This document shows positions 35,460-46,987 of a stretch of DNA of 64,000 nt, one piece after another (within the stretch, counting starts at the first letter, position 1; each line of letters begins with the position of its first letter). Source of the DNA: Neurospora tetraspora (Eukaryota; Ascomycota; Sordariomycetes; Sordariales; Sordariaceae); contig NW_026944383.1 in the NCBI RefSeq assembly GCF_033439725.1, forward strand, positions 7,626,001 through 7,690,000, given 5' to 3'. The notes beneath the pieces were generated by a model, which had not been told where the DNA came from, did no database searches, and was given only the letters and a program-made list of their open reading frames with translations. The position numbers were made by a program, and so were the translations under genes.

Positions 35460-37038
35460 TGTGTCAAAGATGGTTGTTAAGGTAGAAGATGTTAGGAGGT
35501 GATGAGGTGCTTTGAGATCTGGATTGAGATCGCTTGTGTGCAAAGTTGCTTGAGCGATGCTTGTCCGAAAGTTGGATGCGGAAGGAAGAAGTTCTGGGAC
35601 GGATTCTGGGTGAGGGGAGGAATTCTTATACTACCAGTTCTGGGCCTCAGGTTGACTGTCGCTTAAGGCTCTGGATGTGTTGTTGACATGGTGATCAATG
35701 AACAGAATGGTTTGTTTACATGGTGATCACTGAACAGGTGTTGTGTTGGTGATAGTTTGGTGGTGGTGACAGGTAAGGATGTCGGTCCGTGCGTCCAGCG
35801 ACCGTGGATGTATTACATGTGATTGGTCAGATCCGCTCGTTTCGTCCGAACAGGGCAAGTGTCCAGAGACCAGTTCCTTGAACAATCATCCGAACTGCTA
35901 TCTGAACAGCCATCCGAACAGTCCCGACGATGTTCATGTTTTCTGAACAGCCTCAAAGTGTTCGGCATACCAGTTTACCATCATTGCCAGAGTAACCTGA
36001 TCTCTAGTAGATTTTTTGGGCCCCATGCCAAGAGGCGACCGTGGAAGGTTTGGAGTGAATGTCGAGCCCAAAGGTGTACCATTGCCGGCGGCTGCCAAGG
36101 CCGCTTTGGCACTTGTAGCGCTGTACAGCAGACAAAGAGGGGCCCGAGTCAACGGCATCAATACCCGCTCTCTTTGTCTTGACGGCGCTGGGTCGCATCT
36201 TCGAGTAGGAGGTTTAGTTGATGCCGATCACCTGGCACGGTCTGTTCACCGGCCCGGGCCGTACCGAGGATGCGAGTTTCCATCTCCTTGTTTTGTGGCA
36301 TCTATCCCTGTCCCGGACCCGGCTGTGACATCGGCGCCATCTGTGGCATTGACGGCATCGGCGGCATCGGCTGCGGAGCCATCGATTGCAGTGGCATCAT
36401 ATGAGGTAGCAGCTAAGCGAAACTGTGCATGACCTGGTGATGGGCTTGAGAAACCGGAATGGATGTTCAATTTCCTCGGCGCTCTACCGCTGACTGGTCG
36501 TTGCGAAGTCAACACGACCTGCCGCATGCCTAGGACACCAGGACGCCTAGGATCAAGGAATCAACTCGAGCCAGTAGCAAATTGTGTACGGAAATAGATC
36601 TTGTCGTATAGGAAGGATCACAACTAGCTGAGTCAACCCATTGAAACAGTCCATGAATTATGATGATGCGGCGGCCATACCTTTTGTCAACTTCTTGCCG
36701 AGCAATTTGCCATGAACTACACGAGATGCGAGGAAGTCTTTTAGCATGGTGTCTCAGTATCTTCCTTCTATGAGAGATTGGTGTAATGATTAACTATAGA
36801 TAAACAAATGAGAGGAAAGATGCGTAACAAATTGTTAAATGTTCAAGAGCTTGATGCTTACCCGGATAACCTCCCAAACCGTAGACAAAAACGCCCGGAC
36901 CCAAAGCCTCTGCTCGAGTCTCCAACTCCCATTTCCAGCTCGCAGAAACCCGGGCCGTTCGTCTTCGGCTAACTAACAGAATATGTGCGCAAGCTGTGGG
37001 CTTCAGCAATGGCAATACAAAGACGTAACTTGGGTGCC
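35460..37038. other. P6-P7 spacer
   Basis: P6 promoter, then GAACAG repeats at 35700-35950 (nine or so within 250 bp). 36.0-36.5 kb has overlapping Ala-rich frames on both strands, none convincing. 36.5-37.0 kb shows nothing. Confidence 0.45.
35626..35664 (-). promoter_or_regulatory. Conserved promoter of P6
   Basis: Minus strand: AAGCGACAGTCAACCTGAGG, then about 15 bp, then GTATAAGAATTC, then leader CAGAACTTCTTCCTTCC. Same elements as P3-P5 with wider spacing. A TTTGTTTAC lies further upstream at about 35712. Confidence 0.6.
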
Positions 37039-38103
37039 TTAGGGTTTGGGTTGGGGAGAGATTCGAACAGTCTGTGATACTAGAGGTGCCCATGCTTGTG
37101 CTGAGGCGATGAAGAACGGGAGTTTCTGTGGTACAAACTGTTCCTCAAGGTACTGCCAAGTCTCCTCCTCATCCATTGCGAGGCGCTTGAGCAGCCGTTC
37201 CACCAACCAGGCGCGCACACGCTCATGTTTCCGCAATGCTTTCGAACGCTCAGCTTCTGGTATATCTGCTATGGCATATACTAAAAGGAGGGATATTGCC
37301 CTCTCCGTGACTAGTGCCAGCAGCTTGCGGACGACAGACTTGTATTCCTCTACTCTCTCGATTTGCGAGGGGGATAGTTTCTTGTTACTGTCGTGGTTTG
37401 CCTCGTGGCTCGGCAGGGAAGTCTCGTTCGCGTCGCTAGCACCAACGAGTTTGGTTACTAAAGGGTGGGGTGGTAAAGGTGTACTAGATGGGCCACTAGA
37501 TGAGTTAGCACATCTGCCAAAAGGGAGACTGATATCACCTCTTTAAAAAGGGACTTACTTGATAACAAAAGTACCGGCGGGCCAACGAAGAATTGTGTCC
37601 TCCTCCAGTTTGGCATCGAGAGCGTCCTGTATTGCGTCCAAGACCAATTTTATGATACCAGTTACCGACACGGTGTTGTCGACGTGGGCCTCTCCCTTGT
37701 CTTGCCCGAGCACCTTCCTGAGCATGGCCTCAAGAATCTTCTTCTCTGCCCGTTTCTTGATCATGATCTTATAAAGTTTGGTTATGATTGCGTGTTCAAG
37801 AACGGTACGCTCCGAGGTTGGAGTACGCGGTTGAGAAAAGAGCCAATTGTCGTCCAACAAGAGTCTCTCGAAGTCTTTGCTGAGGACGCTCGAAGAGAAA
37901 GCTCCAGCCTCGTTGATGACTTTGAGCTGGATGTGGACAAACCTAAGTTCCCTCAGGATATGTCCTGCTTGAGGGCTGAACAGATTGCTGGATGCCTCCA
38001 CCCCAATGGTGTCGTGAGGTTCGTGGACCCTGTGATTGGCCTGCCCGTTGGATGTTTTGAACGCGGCGCCTTCTCGGTCAACTTTGCTTGGGCTGTTGGC
38101 CAT
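37039..38103 (-). CDS. P7: divergent array member without TAG
   Basis: Exons 38103-37559 and 37495-37039; the intron is phase 2 (AA|T, GTAAGT donor), as in the rest of the family. 333 residues. Start at 38103 (MANSPSKVDREG) is chosen because the frame upstream runs into the terminal repeat of the hAT element at 38167. DFERLLLDDNWLFSQPRTPT matches the FERFL-x-D-D motif of class A, but domains I-III are absent. The C-terminal half is Leu/Arg-rich and probably helical (VEEYKSVVRKLLALVTERAI ... LLKRLAMDEEETWQYLEEQF). The transposon separates the gene from its original promoter, so expression may be lost or changed. Function unknown. Confidence 0.62.
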
Positions 38104-38158
38104 GATGATAGTGGGAAACCAGTCGTGTGGTGTGGACGGGTAGCTGTTGGGTTTAGTT

Positions 38159-38166
38159 GAAAAGAC
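38159..38166. repeat. hAT target-site duplication, left
   Basis: GAAAAGAC; the right copy at 43387-43394 is GGAAAGAC. The 8-bp length is that of hAT elements, and the single G/A difference fits RIP. Confidence 0.75.
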
Positions 38167-38915
38167 CAGTGATTCACACAAATCAAATGCTAATAAAGCA
38201 AAGCAAATCTACCCCCAGCGTGACAAATCAAATCTGTGTAAAAAATCAGTCAAATTAATTGAAATCTAGGCGCAGATTTGCTTTGTTAGCTTTATATATT
38301 TGTTTTATTATAGCTATGAGATTTTTGTAGCAATATACCTCTCCGATGCGTATGGTGTGACTTTTGCTGCAGACGGTCGAGTGCAAATGTAGGCGTATTA
38401 ATGAGAAAATTGTCGTATTTTGGCTAGGAAACGAGGGATTATAGTGATTTTTAATACTTTTAATATAGGATTTTGGTGTTGTTGGGCGTCTCCTCTCCTC
38501 CCCTTGCCTTTTATTGCTTCCCCTATTAATTAAATCGTTAGTATTTTAATTTATTAAATTAATTCTAATAGTAATACGTATTAAACCGCTATTTACTATA
38601 TCCTAATTTAGCTAAATAAGTTCTACTATTGCGCTAACTAAAGCTAATATAATTTTGTTGTCTTTATTACTTAGTAAAGTATTAGAATCTCCTTAGTAAT
38701 CGTTTAGCGCGTTTATTGAACTTTGTAATCCGTTCGGGCGCCCTATTTTTCGATTATTAAAGATATATATTGCCGATTTGAAGAAGGTCGACCCCAATAA
38801 ATTTATTGGCTAATTATAATTAATATAGCCGTACGTAGAATATAGACATTGGAAATATATATTATAGTCGTGGACGTATATTAAACGAATTAATAAATTG
38901 TAAATAAATAATTAT

Positions 38916-39273
38916 TGTTATAGGATATTCCAGGCAGGTGCCTGAATGCCCCACTATATCTTGGCATATACTCTATTAAACGTAGGACTACTCTATCGAG
39001 CAGGATATATTATATAAGAGTACTCTCCTTATCAACCTCCGTTAAGGTTAATTAAATCATCAATTCATATTATATCAACCTAACGTCTATCTTACTTATA
39101 CTCTATAAAATCGTATATAAAGTCCTAAATTAAAGCTCTTGATAATACTTATCTTCAATTTCCTTTAATAAGACTATTGTTAACCGTTACGTACTATTAC
39201 TCTATCTAATAACCAATTACCTACTTTATTATTCTATATTAGTATTATTTATAAAATATCGCTTCGCGTAATA
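38916..39273 (+). repeat. Left LTR
   Basis: Highly similar to the right LTR over its full length; differences are mostly C/T and G/A transitions as expected from RIP. Confidence 0.85.
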
Positions 39274-40497
39274 AATAGAACCCACAATTCAATTTTAAAC
39301 CGACCTTATTATTCTTTATATTCTTCTTCGTCTCTTCCTTTCGTAAAGGGGAAGATTTTATCTTCGTTTCGTTAATTTTAATAATAATTTATTAAACTTA
39401 TTACTACTTATTCAATTTACCCTCTTAGACTAAGTATTTACCTATCCCGTAAATTTTGAACCCCCTTTCTTTATAATTCTTTTATTATCCCCTTAAATTT
39501 CAAAACTAACCTTTATAATATTAAACGGTAACGTTATTCCCTAAAGAACTTTTAACCTCTAGAACGATAATTTAACACATAAAGTACGTCAAATTTTTAA
39601 ATTTATAGTAATCTAATCTTAATTTTACTACGAAGAACGTTTTACCCCTCCGGCCGCCGAGCTTTTTATTAAAGCCGCTAAGCTTCGTTTTAATATAGAA
39701 ACCGGCCAAATTAAAAAAATAAAAATTATTAAAAAAGTCCGAATTACCGCTAAAATAAATAACTTAAATACTATTTCTAATATTATTACAACTACCCTTA
39801 AAAAATATAAACGTTTTTTAGAGAGCTCTAACCTCTCTTAAAGAAAAATAATAGAGTAATTAAAAGTAGAATTATTAAATATACGCTAAGAATTTATCGA
39901 ATTTTAAAAACCTCGTATCCGCTACACTCCTCTATCGGCGTTTATTATACGTATATACTATGCTAATATTATATTTAATATTATTCCTCTTTATAGCGTT
40001 CGTTTTAATAATATATTACCTCGTAGTACGCCTAGCTTTACCAATACATTAAATAAATTTAATATATTAGCTACCCATTCTATTAATGGTTTTAGTACTA
40101 TATTAATTATTCGTTCTCCGCGTCATAATAATATTATAGAGGATTAAAAGTAGGATAACTCTCTATTTAATTGTAAACGTACGCGTCAAGATCCTCCTAA
40201 ATTTAATAAAAACGATTATAAAAATAATAATAATTTTAATACTCACTCGTCTTATTACGGCTATTACTAAGAATCTCCTCCGTCCTTATTACCTACGCTA
40301 ACTACTTACTATTATTCGGTTTTCGTATTAAAATATTTTAATTATCTGAAATAACTTTCGGTAGTTAAAGGTTATATAGGATATATAAAAAATAGTTCAT
40401 TAATAGTAAGGAAAGTAATAATTCTTATTTTCTATTTTATATTTAATAATAATTTTAATAAATAATAAACACTCTTCTTCTTTCGTTAAAAGGGAAA

Positions 40498-40855
40498 TAT
40501 TATAGGATATTCCAAGTAGGTGCCTAAATACTCTACTCTATTTTAGCACATATTCTATTAAGCGTAGAACTACTCTATCGAATAGGATATATTATATAAG
40601 AATATTCTCCCTATTAACCTCGGTTAAAGTTAATTGGATTATCAATTTATATTATATCAACCTAACGTTTATTTTACTTACACTCTATAAAATCGTATAC
40701 GAAGTCCTAAATTAAGGCTCTTGATAATGTTTATCTTCAATTTCCTTTAATAAGACTATTGTTAACCGTTATACACTATTACTTTGTCCAATAACCAATT
40801 ACTCACTCTTTTATTCTATATTAATATAACTTATAAAGCATCGCTTCGCGTAACA
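40498..40855 (+). repeat. Right LTR
   Basis: Partner of the left LTR; preceded directly by the polypurine tract at 40488-40497. Confidence 0.85.
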
Positions 40856-40860
40856 ATTGT

Positions 40861-43185
40861 AATACGAGGTTATTACAATTAAAAGATAATAACCCTAGTA
40901 AGACGGATTCGAAGTGGTTCGCGTGTAACGTGTGTAGTAGATTATACAATTTAAAGGTAATTTTACTGGTATTTAATTATTTAGAATTAATATATTATAT
41001 ATTTTTATTTTAAAAAAGGGTAATTTAATAGGAGGTTTAGACGAATTGTAATAGAAGATATTAGAGTATTAATATATACGTTTCGTTTAAGAGATTTTAA
41101 ACGTTTTAAATTATTACGAAGGCTACCGGCGATGGTATTAAAGATGCGTTTGTTGATTTTATTGTTTTATTTAATATAGGATTTACTATCGTTAAGAATT
41201 TAGAGTTTTGCGACTTACTTCGATCATTGAACCCCTTAGTTGCCGCCGTTATTTTGCCAGATAATTGGATAATAATAGGGAAATAGTTGGAGGATTATTT
41301 TAATAAAGAGAAATTTAGAGTATAAAACGAATTTATTAAAATTCCGTGGAGAATTTATTTTTCCTTCGATTTTTAGACTTTATCGAATAGGTACGCGATT
41401 TTTACAGTTATTGCGTACTATACGGACGTAATTAGTACTTTGAGAATTCGCTTAATTGTAATACCCTACGTTAAAAGTTACTATAGCGGTGAAAATATTA
41501 GTTGGTCTAATTAATCCTATATTAAAATAATTATTAACGATCGCATTTACTAAGTGTTATTATTAATAATATAATTAACGAATATAATATCCGCTTTAAG
41601 TTAGGGTTCTTTTAAGTTAATAATACGGATTCGAACAATAAAGTAATTAAATATATTTTTAGTATCAGGGATGAAGTAAGAAATGAAGTAATAGTAAAAG
41701 ATTATTATATACGTTATTTTAATTATATTTTGAATTTTATAACGAAAGTTTTCTTTGAGGGTAATATATTTAATTTAATTAATCGCGAATTCTACCCTGC
41801 TATCCTAGAAGAAGAGGAGGCAATATTATTAAATTATTAGAGGAAGCGTAATGCCTTTAATAAGTTCTATAATATAGTTATCTTTATTCGTCAATCCCTT
41901 TAGAGATAAAAGAGCTTCTATAATTTAACGGTTGGTAATGTAATTCCGGAGTAAATTATAGAGTTTGGAAATTTCTACGTTAATAATAATGAGAAGAGTT
42001 TTACCTTCTTTTAGGATAATTCGATTCGTTAGAATTTTTGGTATAATATAATCGAGTGCGCTATTCGTTTAAGACTGGTTTTAGATTATTAGTATTTAAT
42101 ATATAATAATTAGTTAAACGAGAAGTAATTAGATAAATTAATAATAAATAATTTGACTACATTAGGTACTATTAATTTTATCCTTTTGAAGTTTAAACAG
42201 TTTATAAAGCGGTTTAAGGGTAGGTAATTTAATTTTAGTAATATCCTTCTCGAATTAAAGAAATTAATCGAAGAATTTAAAAGGTAGCGTTCTATATATT
42301 ATACCCGTTTCGAGGTTGAATTTTTTAGCGGTAGCTCGGATATCTTACCTCGCCGCCCCCCGTTCGTCGAATTTATTAGTTTTTAAATTAATAAAGTCGT
42401 TAGCTCTATTCTTCGGCAATTATATTAAACCTATTATATACCCGCCCGGTTTTATAACTATAAGCTTAATTTATTTCGTTTTAGAGAACCCTTATAGAGT
42501 TAACCCTACTTTCGTCTAGGATAAGACGAAGTCCTTCGAATAAATTTTAGTTTTGATAGGGATTTATTTATTCGTAATAGTATCGATTTCGCAATAGTTA
42601 AGTTGGAGAAGTACGCGGGGTTATTAGAGAATTGTTAACTATATTGGTTAATTATATTATTGTACCTTATTAAATGTAAGCGAGCCTTCTATTTTTATTA
42701 TGGTGCGGCTAAGGGAGCTGGTTTCTTCGAGATTTTTAGGCAGATCTTTATCGATTAGTATTGCAATTTAGACGACGATAATTACCCTTAATCTCCGGTT
42801 CGAATCTATATAGAAAGAGAGGCGCGCTGTCGGGAGTATATATTTAAAGACGATTTCTTTAATTCTTTTAGTAATGAAGTTAATTACTACGTCGGTGAGG
42901 TAAATTTGTACCTTTCTATACGTATTATAGAGAAAAATTCATTATTAGAGTATATTATCGATTTAGTGCTATGGTAGTTAGAGTTGAGGTAACGAGATAG
43001 ATTCCTTAAGTTATTCTTTATAGCCTTCGATATATTAATTATACCCGCGATGTCTTTAGAGGCAGAGAGGGTCTTTAATAAGATTAAATTAATGGTCGGT
43101 TAATATAGATATCGTTTATTATACTTTATTATCAAGCGTATCGCTCTATGTAAGAATTGGTAGTAGATTTGGCGTTTTTGGATGC
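40861..43185 (+). pseudogene. hAT transposase relic
   Basis: No open frame survives, but fragments are recognisable. Near 40905-40960 a WFACNVC stretch resembles a BED zinc finger. Near 43026-43103 the frame reads ILIIPAMSLEAERVFNKIKL, the hAT C-terminal dimerisation motif, followed by a stop and then RIALCKNW. Assignment to hAT rests on this motif plus the 8-bp target duplication. Inactive. Confidence 0.75.
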
Positions 43186-43386
43186 TGGAGGTAGCATTGT
43201 ATAATTGGATATAGGCACCGGAAGAATAATATATACCGGAAAAACGATATTCTAGGTCAAATCTAAATAAAGCAAATCAAATATTATTGTAAATAAAGTA
43301 AATCCGACCTCAAAATCTTGCAAATAAATCAAATCAGATCCCTAATTTGATTTGATTTGATTTGATTTGCGTTGTGTGCATCACTA

Positions 43387-44056
43387 GGAAAGACTTCTGG
43401 CAAAGAAGAAGAAAAGGGGAAAAGGAATATTGAACCGTGACCCAGGGCGAAAGACGGAGCAAAAAGAAAAAGAAAAGGAGGGGCAGTTTGGAGTAGGGGA
43501 TAATTGGTGCACGGTCTACAGCACCTCGGGCTACAGATGATGCAGTGAAGAGGAATTTCAAGTAAAGACGCTGAAACTCGAGGCGATGGGGAGGGATTAT
43601 GGGGGAAATGCTTGATCGATGGTTTGTTTGGGGGAAGGAAGAATGGCGGGCCAGGCCAGGTCTAAAAAACTTTTGTGGGGTGCTCTTTCCAAATTTCTCA
43701 CGCCGCAAAGCCTGCAGAGGAGTTCATGCACAACAGCGAAGAGGAGGGGCACGGAGATATCGGAAAGCCTGCGATAGGTGTTGAAGTGCGAAGTGCATGT
43801 TGGTCAACAATTCTGACATGTGAACGAAGACCGTACACTTTCAGGTCAGTCGAGAGAATGAAGGAATAATTGAGTGGGTATAGACAATGAGCTTGTGGAC
43901 AGGGATAGAAACAATTACACCGACATACTTGACCCTTGTTTCCAACAGAGCATACAACAGCCAACATTGATTCCAAATTTCCTTCCACCATGTCTTCCTC
44001 CAAGGACAGTACAGTACTCCTTCGAGACAGCAGCCCTAAGCACCTCCGCCCCTAGC
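43387..44056. other. Displaced P7 upstream region and P8 3' flank
   Basis: Begins with the right target duplication GGAAAGAC (43387-43394). Sequence continues naturally into the P7 5' flank if the transposon is removed, so this is probably the original P7 promoter. No gene seen. Confidence 0.55.
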
Positions 44057-44692
44057 TTACCAAATGGCAGCCAGCATTCTGTTCCTCTCCTCCGCGACCT
44101 CCTTCTCCCAGGGCAGGGCCTCATAGTCGGTTGGGTCATCCAACCAACAGACTTTCCCCTCAGGTGTGATGAGCTTCAGATCCGGGGCGCCCCAGAAAGA
44201 ATCGTCCGTGGGCTTAGGCCAACCGTCCTCGGGAAATGCCACCCAGTTGCACCGGGCCAAAGAGTATTCGGAGTGCCGCGCCCAGGTGTCAATGTGGTCT
44301 GTCTTGTCGATAAAACTGTGGTCTGTCCAGTCGCTCTGTGCCAGACGTTCCGAGTGCCATCCGGCCAATGGATGATCGTTTTCCTCTGAAGTCTTGTCTG
44401 CGTCGGTCTGGGTGTCGTCTTGCTCGGAGTGGGTGTCGGCGTCTTCTGGGACCCAGTCTTGGTGGCCCCAATCTTCCTCGATGGGAGAGAGGTCTTGAAA
44501 ATCTTCCATGGTGAGCCATTCAAGATCCTCGCCGGTTAGGGCGTCGAAGAACTCATCGTCGGAGGATGAGTCGGAGGAGTCTTCGATCGAATTCATCGTG
44601 TCGGACGGAGTGGACTGCATGATGTAGACCGACGGGAATTGCACTTCGGCTTTGGAGGTAGCCTTCTCCAATGCAGGAGAGAACTGTGCCAT
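44057..44692 (-). CDS. P8: array member, class B (domain III only)
   Basis: Single-exon model from ATG 44692 (MAQFSPALEKAT), 211 residues. The preceding in-frame ATG at 44695 is equally possible. The middle has Asp/Ser-rich acidic runs and LTGEDLEWLTMEDFQDL, similar to LTDEDLEHFTMDDLQAI in P12. Domain III at about 118-195: SDWTDHSFIDKTDHIDTW, then RCNWVAFPED and LKLITPEGKVCWLDDPTDYE. The Trp after RCN is an ordinary TGG. No in-frame TAG. A TATATA lies on the minus strand near 44860-44866. An upstream exon cannot be excluded because other class B members have one. Function unknown. Confidence 0.65.
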   Translation of the reverse strand: MAQFSPALEKATSKAEVQFPSVYIMQSTPSDTMNSIEDSSDSSSDDEFFDALTGEDLEWLTMEDFQDLSPIEEDWGHQDWVPEDADTHSEQDDTQTDADKTSEENDHPLAGWHSERLAQSDWTDHSFIDKTDHIDTWARHSEYSLARCNWVAFPEDGWPKPTDDSFWGAPDLKLITPEGKVCWLDDPTDYEALPWEKEVAEERNRMLAAIW

Positions 44693-45721
44693 CAACGATT
44701 AGCTTCGGGTTGGACCAGAGAGTAACAATCAATGCCCACCAGTGACAGATGAAGGTTGGAGTCGATTGGCTCGAGTATGCGGTAAGTGAAACACATCTTG
44801 CTTTGGTGGATGGTCCGAAGACGGATAAGTAGAGGTGATTGTTGTAGAGTTGTCGTCGGTATATAAAAGTTGGCGCAGATGAAACCAAGAAGGAAAAAGC
44901 AAGAACACCAAAAAAACGCCATCTTGACCGAAGAAATAGGTGGTGCGCGGGACCACAAGGGCCGGCACAAAACCTCACCATTTGCCACCTGACACCTGCC
45001 ATCGGCCTGCCAGACAGACACAAGAGACCATTTACCAGCAACGGAACCTGAGGGCATTCACCAGAGGGCATTCACCAGAGACCATTCACTTGCACCAGAA
45101 CCTGGAGGCACTCTTGGCAACCGGCGAGTGAATGGCCTCTCTGTCTGATAACGATAACTGCCCCGCGATGGACGACAGGTTTGCTTCACCTTGGCCAACG
45201 GAGCTGGCTCGATTGGTGGGAGTCTTTGGGACACTCCGTCTTGAGACGTAGTGATGACACTAGCTGGTCCCTCGATGGGTTTCATGGCCGTTTCTCCGTA
45301 CACTTGGGTAAATGGCCAGTTTCTTACAATCACAGCTGAGCGTAATACATTTGCTGCTTTATGCTGAGGCGATTTAAAATAATACTACGGAGAGAGCGTT
45401 ATATGGACCAATAGCTCCGTAGAAGACCTTATGTAGAAGAAGATGGTGTTCCGTGAGTAAAGGAAATATCAGCCAATTGTGGTAATGCAACTCAAACTAT
45501 CAAGGATTCTTGTCCGCTTCCGTGGACTCCAAGTGCCCAACAAAATTCATCCGAGCCTCCTGCCTTCTGTCAACCGTGCTGGATGCCAGTCTCTGATGCT
45601 CCTCTAAAAACGTAGCAGCTCGTACTTAGGCACCATAGCCTCATTATTCCAGACATATCTCTCCTCCCCCACGATCCATTATGTCACGTCCCCCTTCCAC
45701 ACCTGTGTTCCGTCCTCAGCC
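44693..45721. other. P8-P9 spacer
   Basis: P8 upstream region, then short direct repeats (TTCACCAGAGGGCATTCACC at about 45056-45090). No gene supported. Confidence 0.5.
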
Positions 45722-46987
45722 TCAAATTCCCGGCAAGGCCCTCTGCGTCGGAAACCGCAAATCCTCCAGCGAGTAATGCCACCCCGCCGGATCCGTCAAC
45801 ACCAGCCTCGGCACCCACGGGTCCTCCCCCGGCGTCGGCACATAACCCTCGGGTTTTGGATAGCGCACCCACTTGCACTCCTGGAGTTTGCGTCGCGGAG
45901 GCGTTCTTTTGTTGGCCCAAGTATCGAGAAAGCCCTTTTTGTCAACGACATTAAGCTCAGCCCAGCTCTTATCGGAGATGCGCTGACGAATACGGCGACG
46001 GGGGGGCGCTTTTGGCGTTTTATCGACACTCTCTCCTGCCTTGGGTCTCTCCATGTTCTCGTCGGTCAACTCGGGCGCGCCTCCAACGGAGTTGTTGGAC
46101 ACCTCGGGTTCATAATCCGAGGTGCGGTTAACTCTGTTAAAGACGGCCATCGGTGTGGGGCAGGTAAGGCGAAGCCTGATCTTGGATGGCGATGGGGTCT
46201 GGGTGTCGGCCTGGGGGTCGACGTTTTCGGTTGATATGATGTTGCGAGGGGGGTTGTTGAAGGCGGTATTGAAAGAGGAGTCCGTCGTGGGAGGGCTGAG
46301 AGAGAAGTGAGTTAGCGATCAGTTTATCCTTATGAGGTGGGCGTTTTGAGGATCGAGATACCTTCTGATAAGACGCCTCTTGGGGCTTGGGCTGTGAATC
46401 TCGTCAAATAGAGATGCGGCCATCGGTGCCGCCCAGTTCCTCTTCTTGGGGCTGCCAGCAACGGGTTCGTAGTCGGCCGGTGAAGAGGGGGTGTCATATA
46501 GAGATGCTTTCACCGGTCCCGCCCACTTCCTTCTCATGCTAGGGCTGCCAGCAATGGGTTCGTAGGTCGGTGAGGAGCTGAGGTCACTGTCAAAGTCGGA
46601 CGGGTCCGGATTGACCGTGATACAATCGAGGATCATCTCGTCGTCGGAATTGCCAGTCGCAAGCTTTCTGTCCGTTGTCACTTTGCTCTCATCCGACTTG
46701 GATGCGCTGACGTCCGCGCCGATATGCGTCGTTTTGGGGTCTTTTTTCTCCTTCTTCACCGCGCCTGTGTCGCTATTTGCGCAACGCTCCTTTTCGCTCG
46801 TCATGGTAGAACCGGCAGGCTTGTCGGATTCCGAAGACCCAATGGATGAATCACTCCACGGGTCTTGATATGTGCTGGCGCTTTCCGTGGACGTGGTTTT
46901 GGTGCTTTGCTCTGCGCCAAGGATGTTCCGAGCCGAAAGCAATGCCTGGGACCCGAGTACGCCCATGAAGGGTAGAAAGAAATCCAT
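45722..46987 (-). CDS. P9: array member, class B (domain III)
   Basis: Exons 46987-46362 and 46295-45722; the intron is phase 2 (AG|C), as in P10-P14. 399 residues. Start chosen at 46987 (MDFFLPFMGVLGSQALLSAR), giving a hydrophobic N-terminus comparable to class A; an upstream in-frame ATG at 47068 is less likely. The middle has two copies of a YEP[IV]AGSP..[RK]..WA.P..ASL[YF]D repeat (about 165-225). Domain III: SWAELNVVDKKGFLDTWANK, then ECKWVRYPKPEG and LVLTDPAGWHYSLEDL. The ECKW Trp is TGG. No TAG. Upstream element TGTTGCCTGCCCCA at about 47232-47245 is shared with P11 and P12. Function unknown. Confidence 0.7.

Larger units (their letters stand above)
38916..40855 (+). mobile_element. 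Small non-autonomous LTR retrotransposon nested in the hAT
   Basis: Two LTRs of about 358 bp (38916-39273 and 40498-40855), starting TGTTATAGGATATTCC (TA in the right copy) and ending GCGTAACA (GTAATA in the left). A polypurine tract AAAAGGGAAA (40488-40497) abuts the right LTR, giving plus orientation. 5-bp target duplication ATTAT (38911-38915) / ATTGT (40856-40860), differing by one RIP-type change. Internal region only about 1.2 kb, too short for gag-pol. It is non-autonomous or internally deleted. Confidence 0.85.
38167..43386 (+). mobile_element. RIP-mutated hAT DNA transposon with a nested LTR element
   Basis: Terminal inverted repeats: left CAGTGATTCACACAA (38167-38181) and right end reverse complement TAGTGATGCACACAA (43372-43386). 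Both ends carry subterminal CAAATCAAAT-type repeats. Flanked by an 8-bp duplication. Length 5220 bp, about 3.28 kb without the LTR element (38916-40855). Very AT-rich with stops in all frames; TA-rich composition and G/A or C/T differences between repeat copies are the RIP signature. Inserted 63 bp upstream of the P7 start codon. Confidence 0.85.

Noticed and set aside
35934-36158. Minus-strand small ORF (MPLTRAPLC ... NWYAEHFEAVQKT)
   Set aside because: No family similarity, no promoter elements, and overlapping Ala-rich frames on the other strand; could be chance.
36016-36432. Plus-strand 138-codon Ala-rich frame
   Set aside because: Low complexity, opposite to all neighbours, no domain; likely a shadow of GC-rich spacer.
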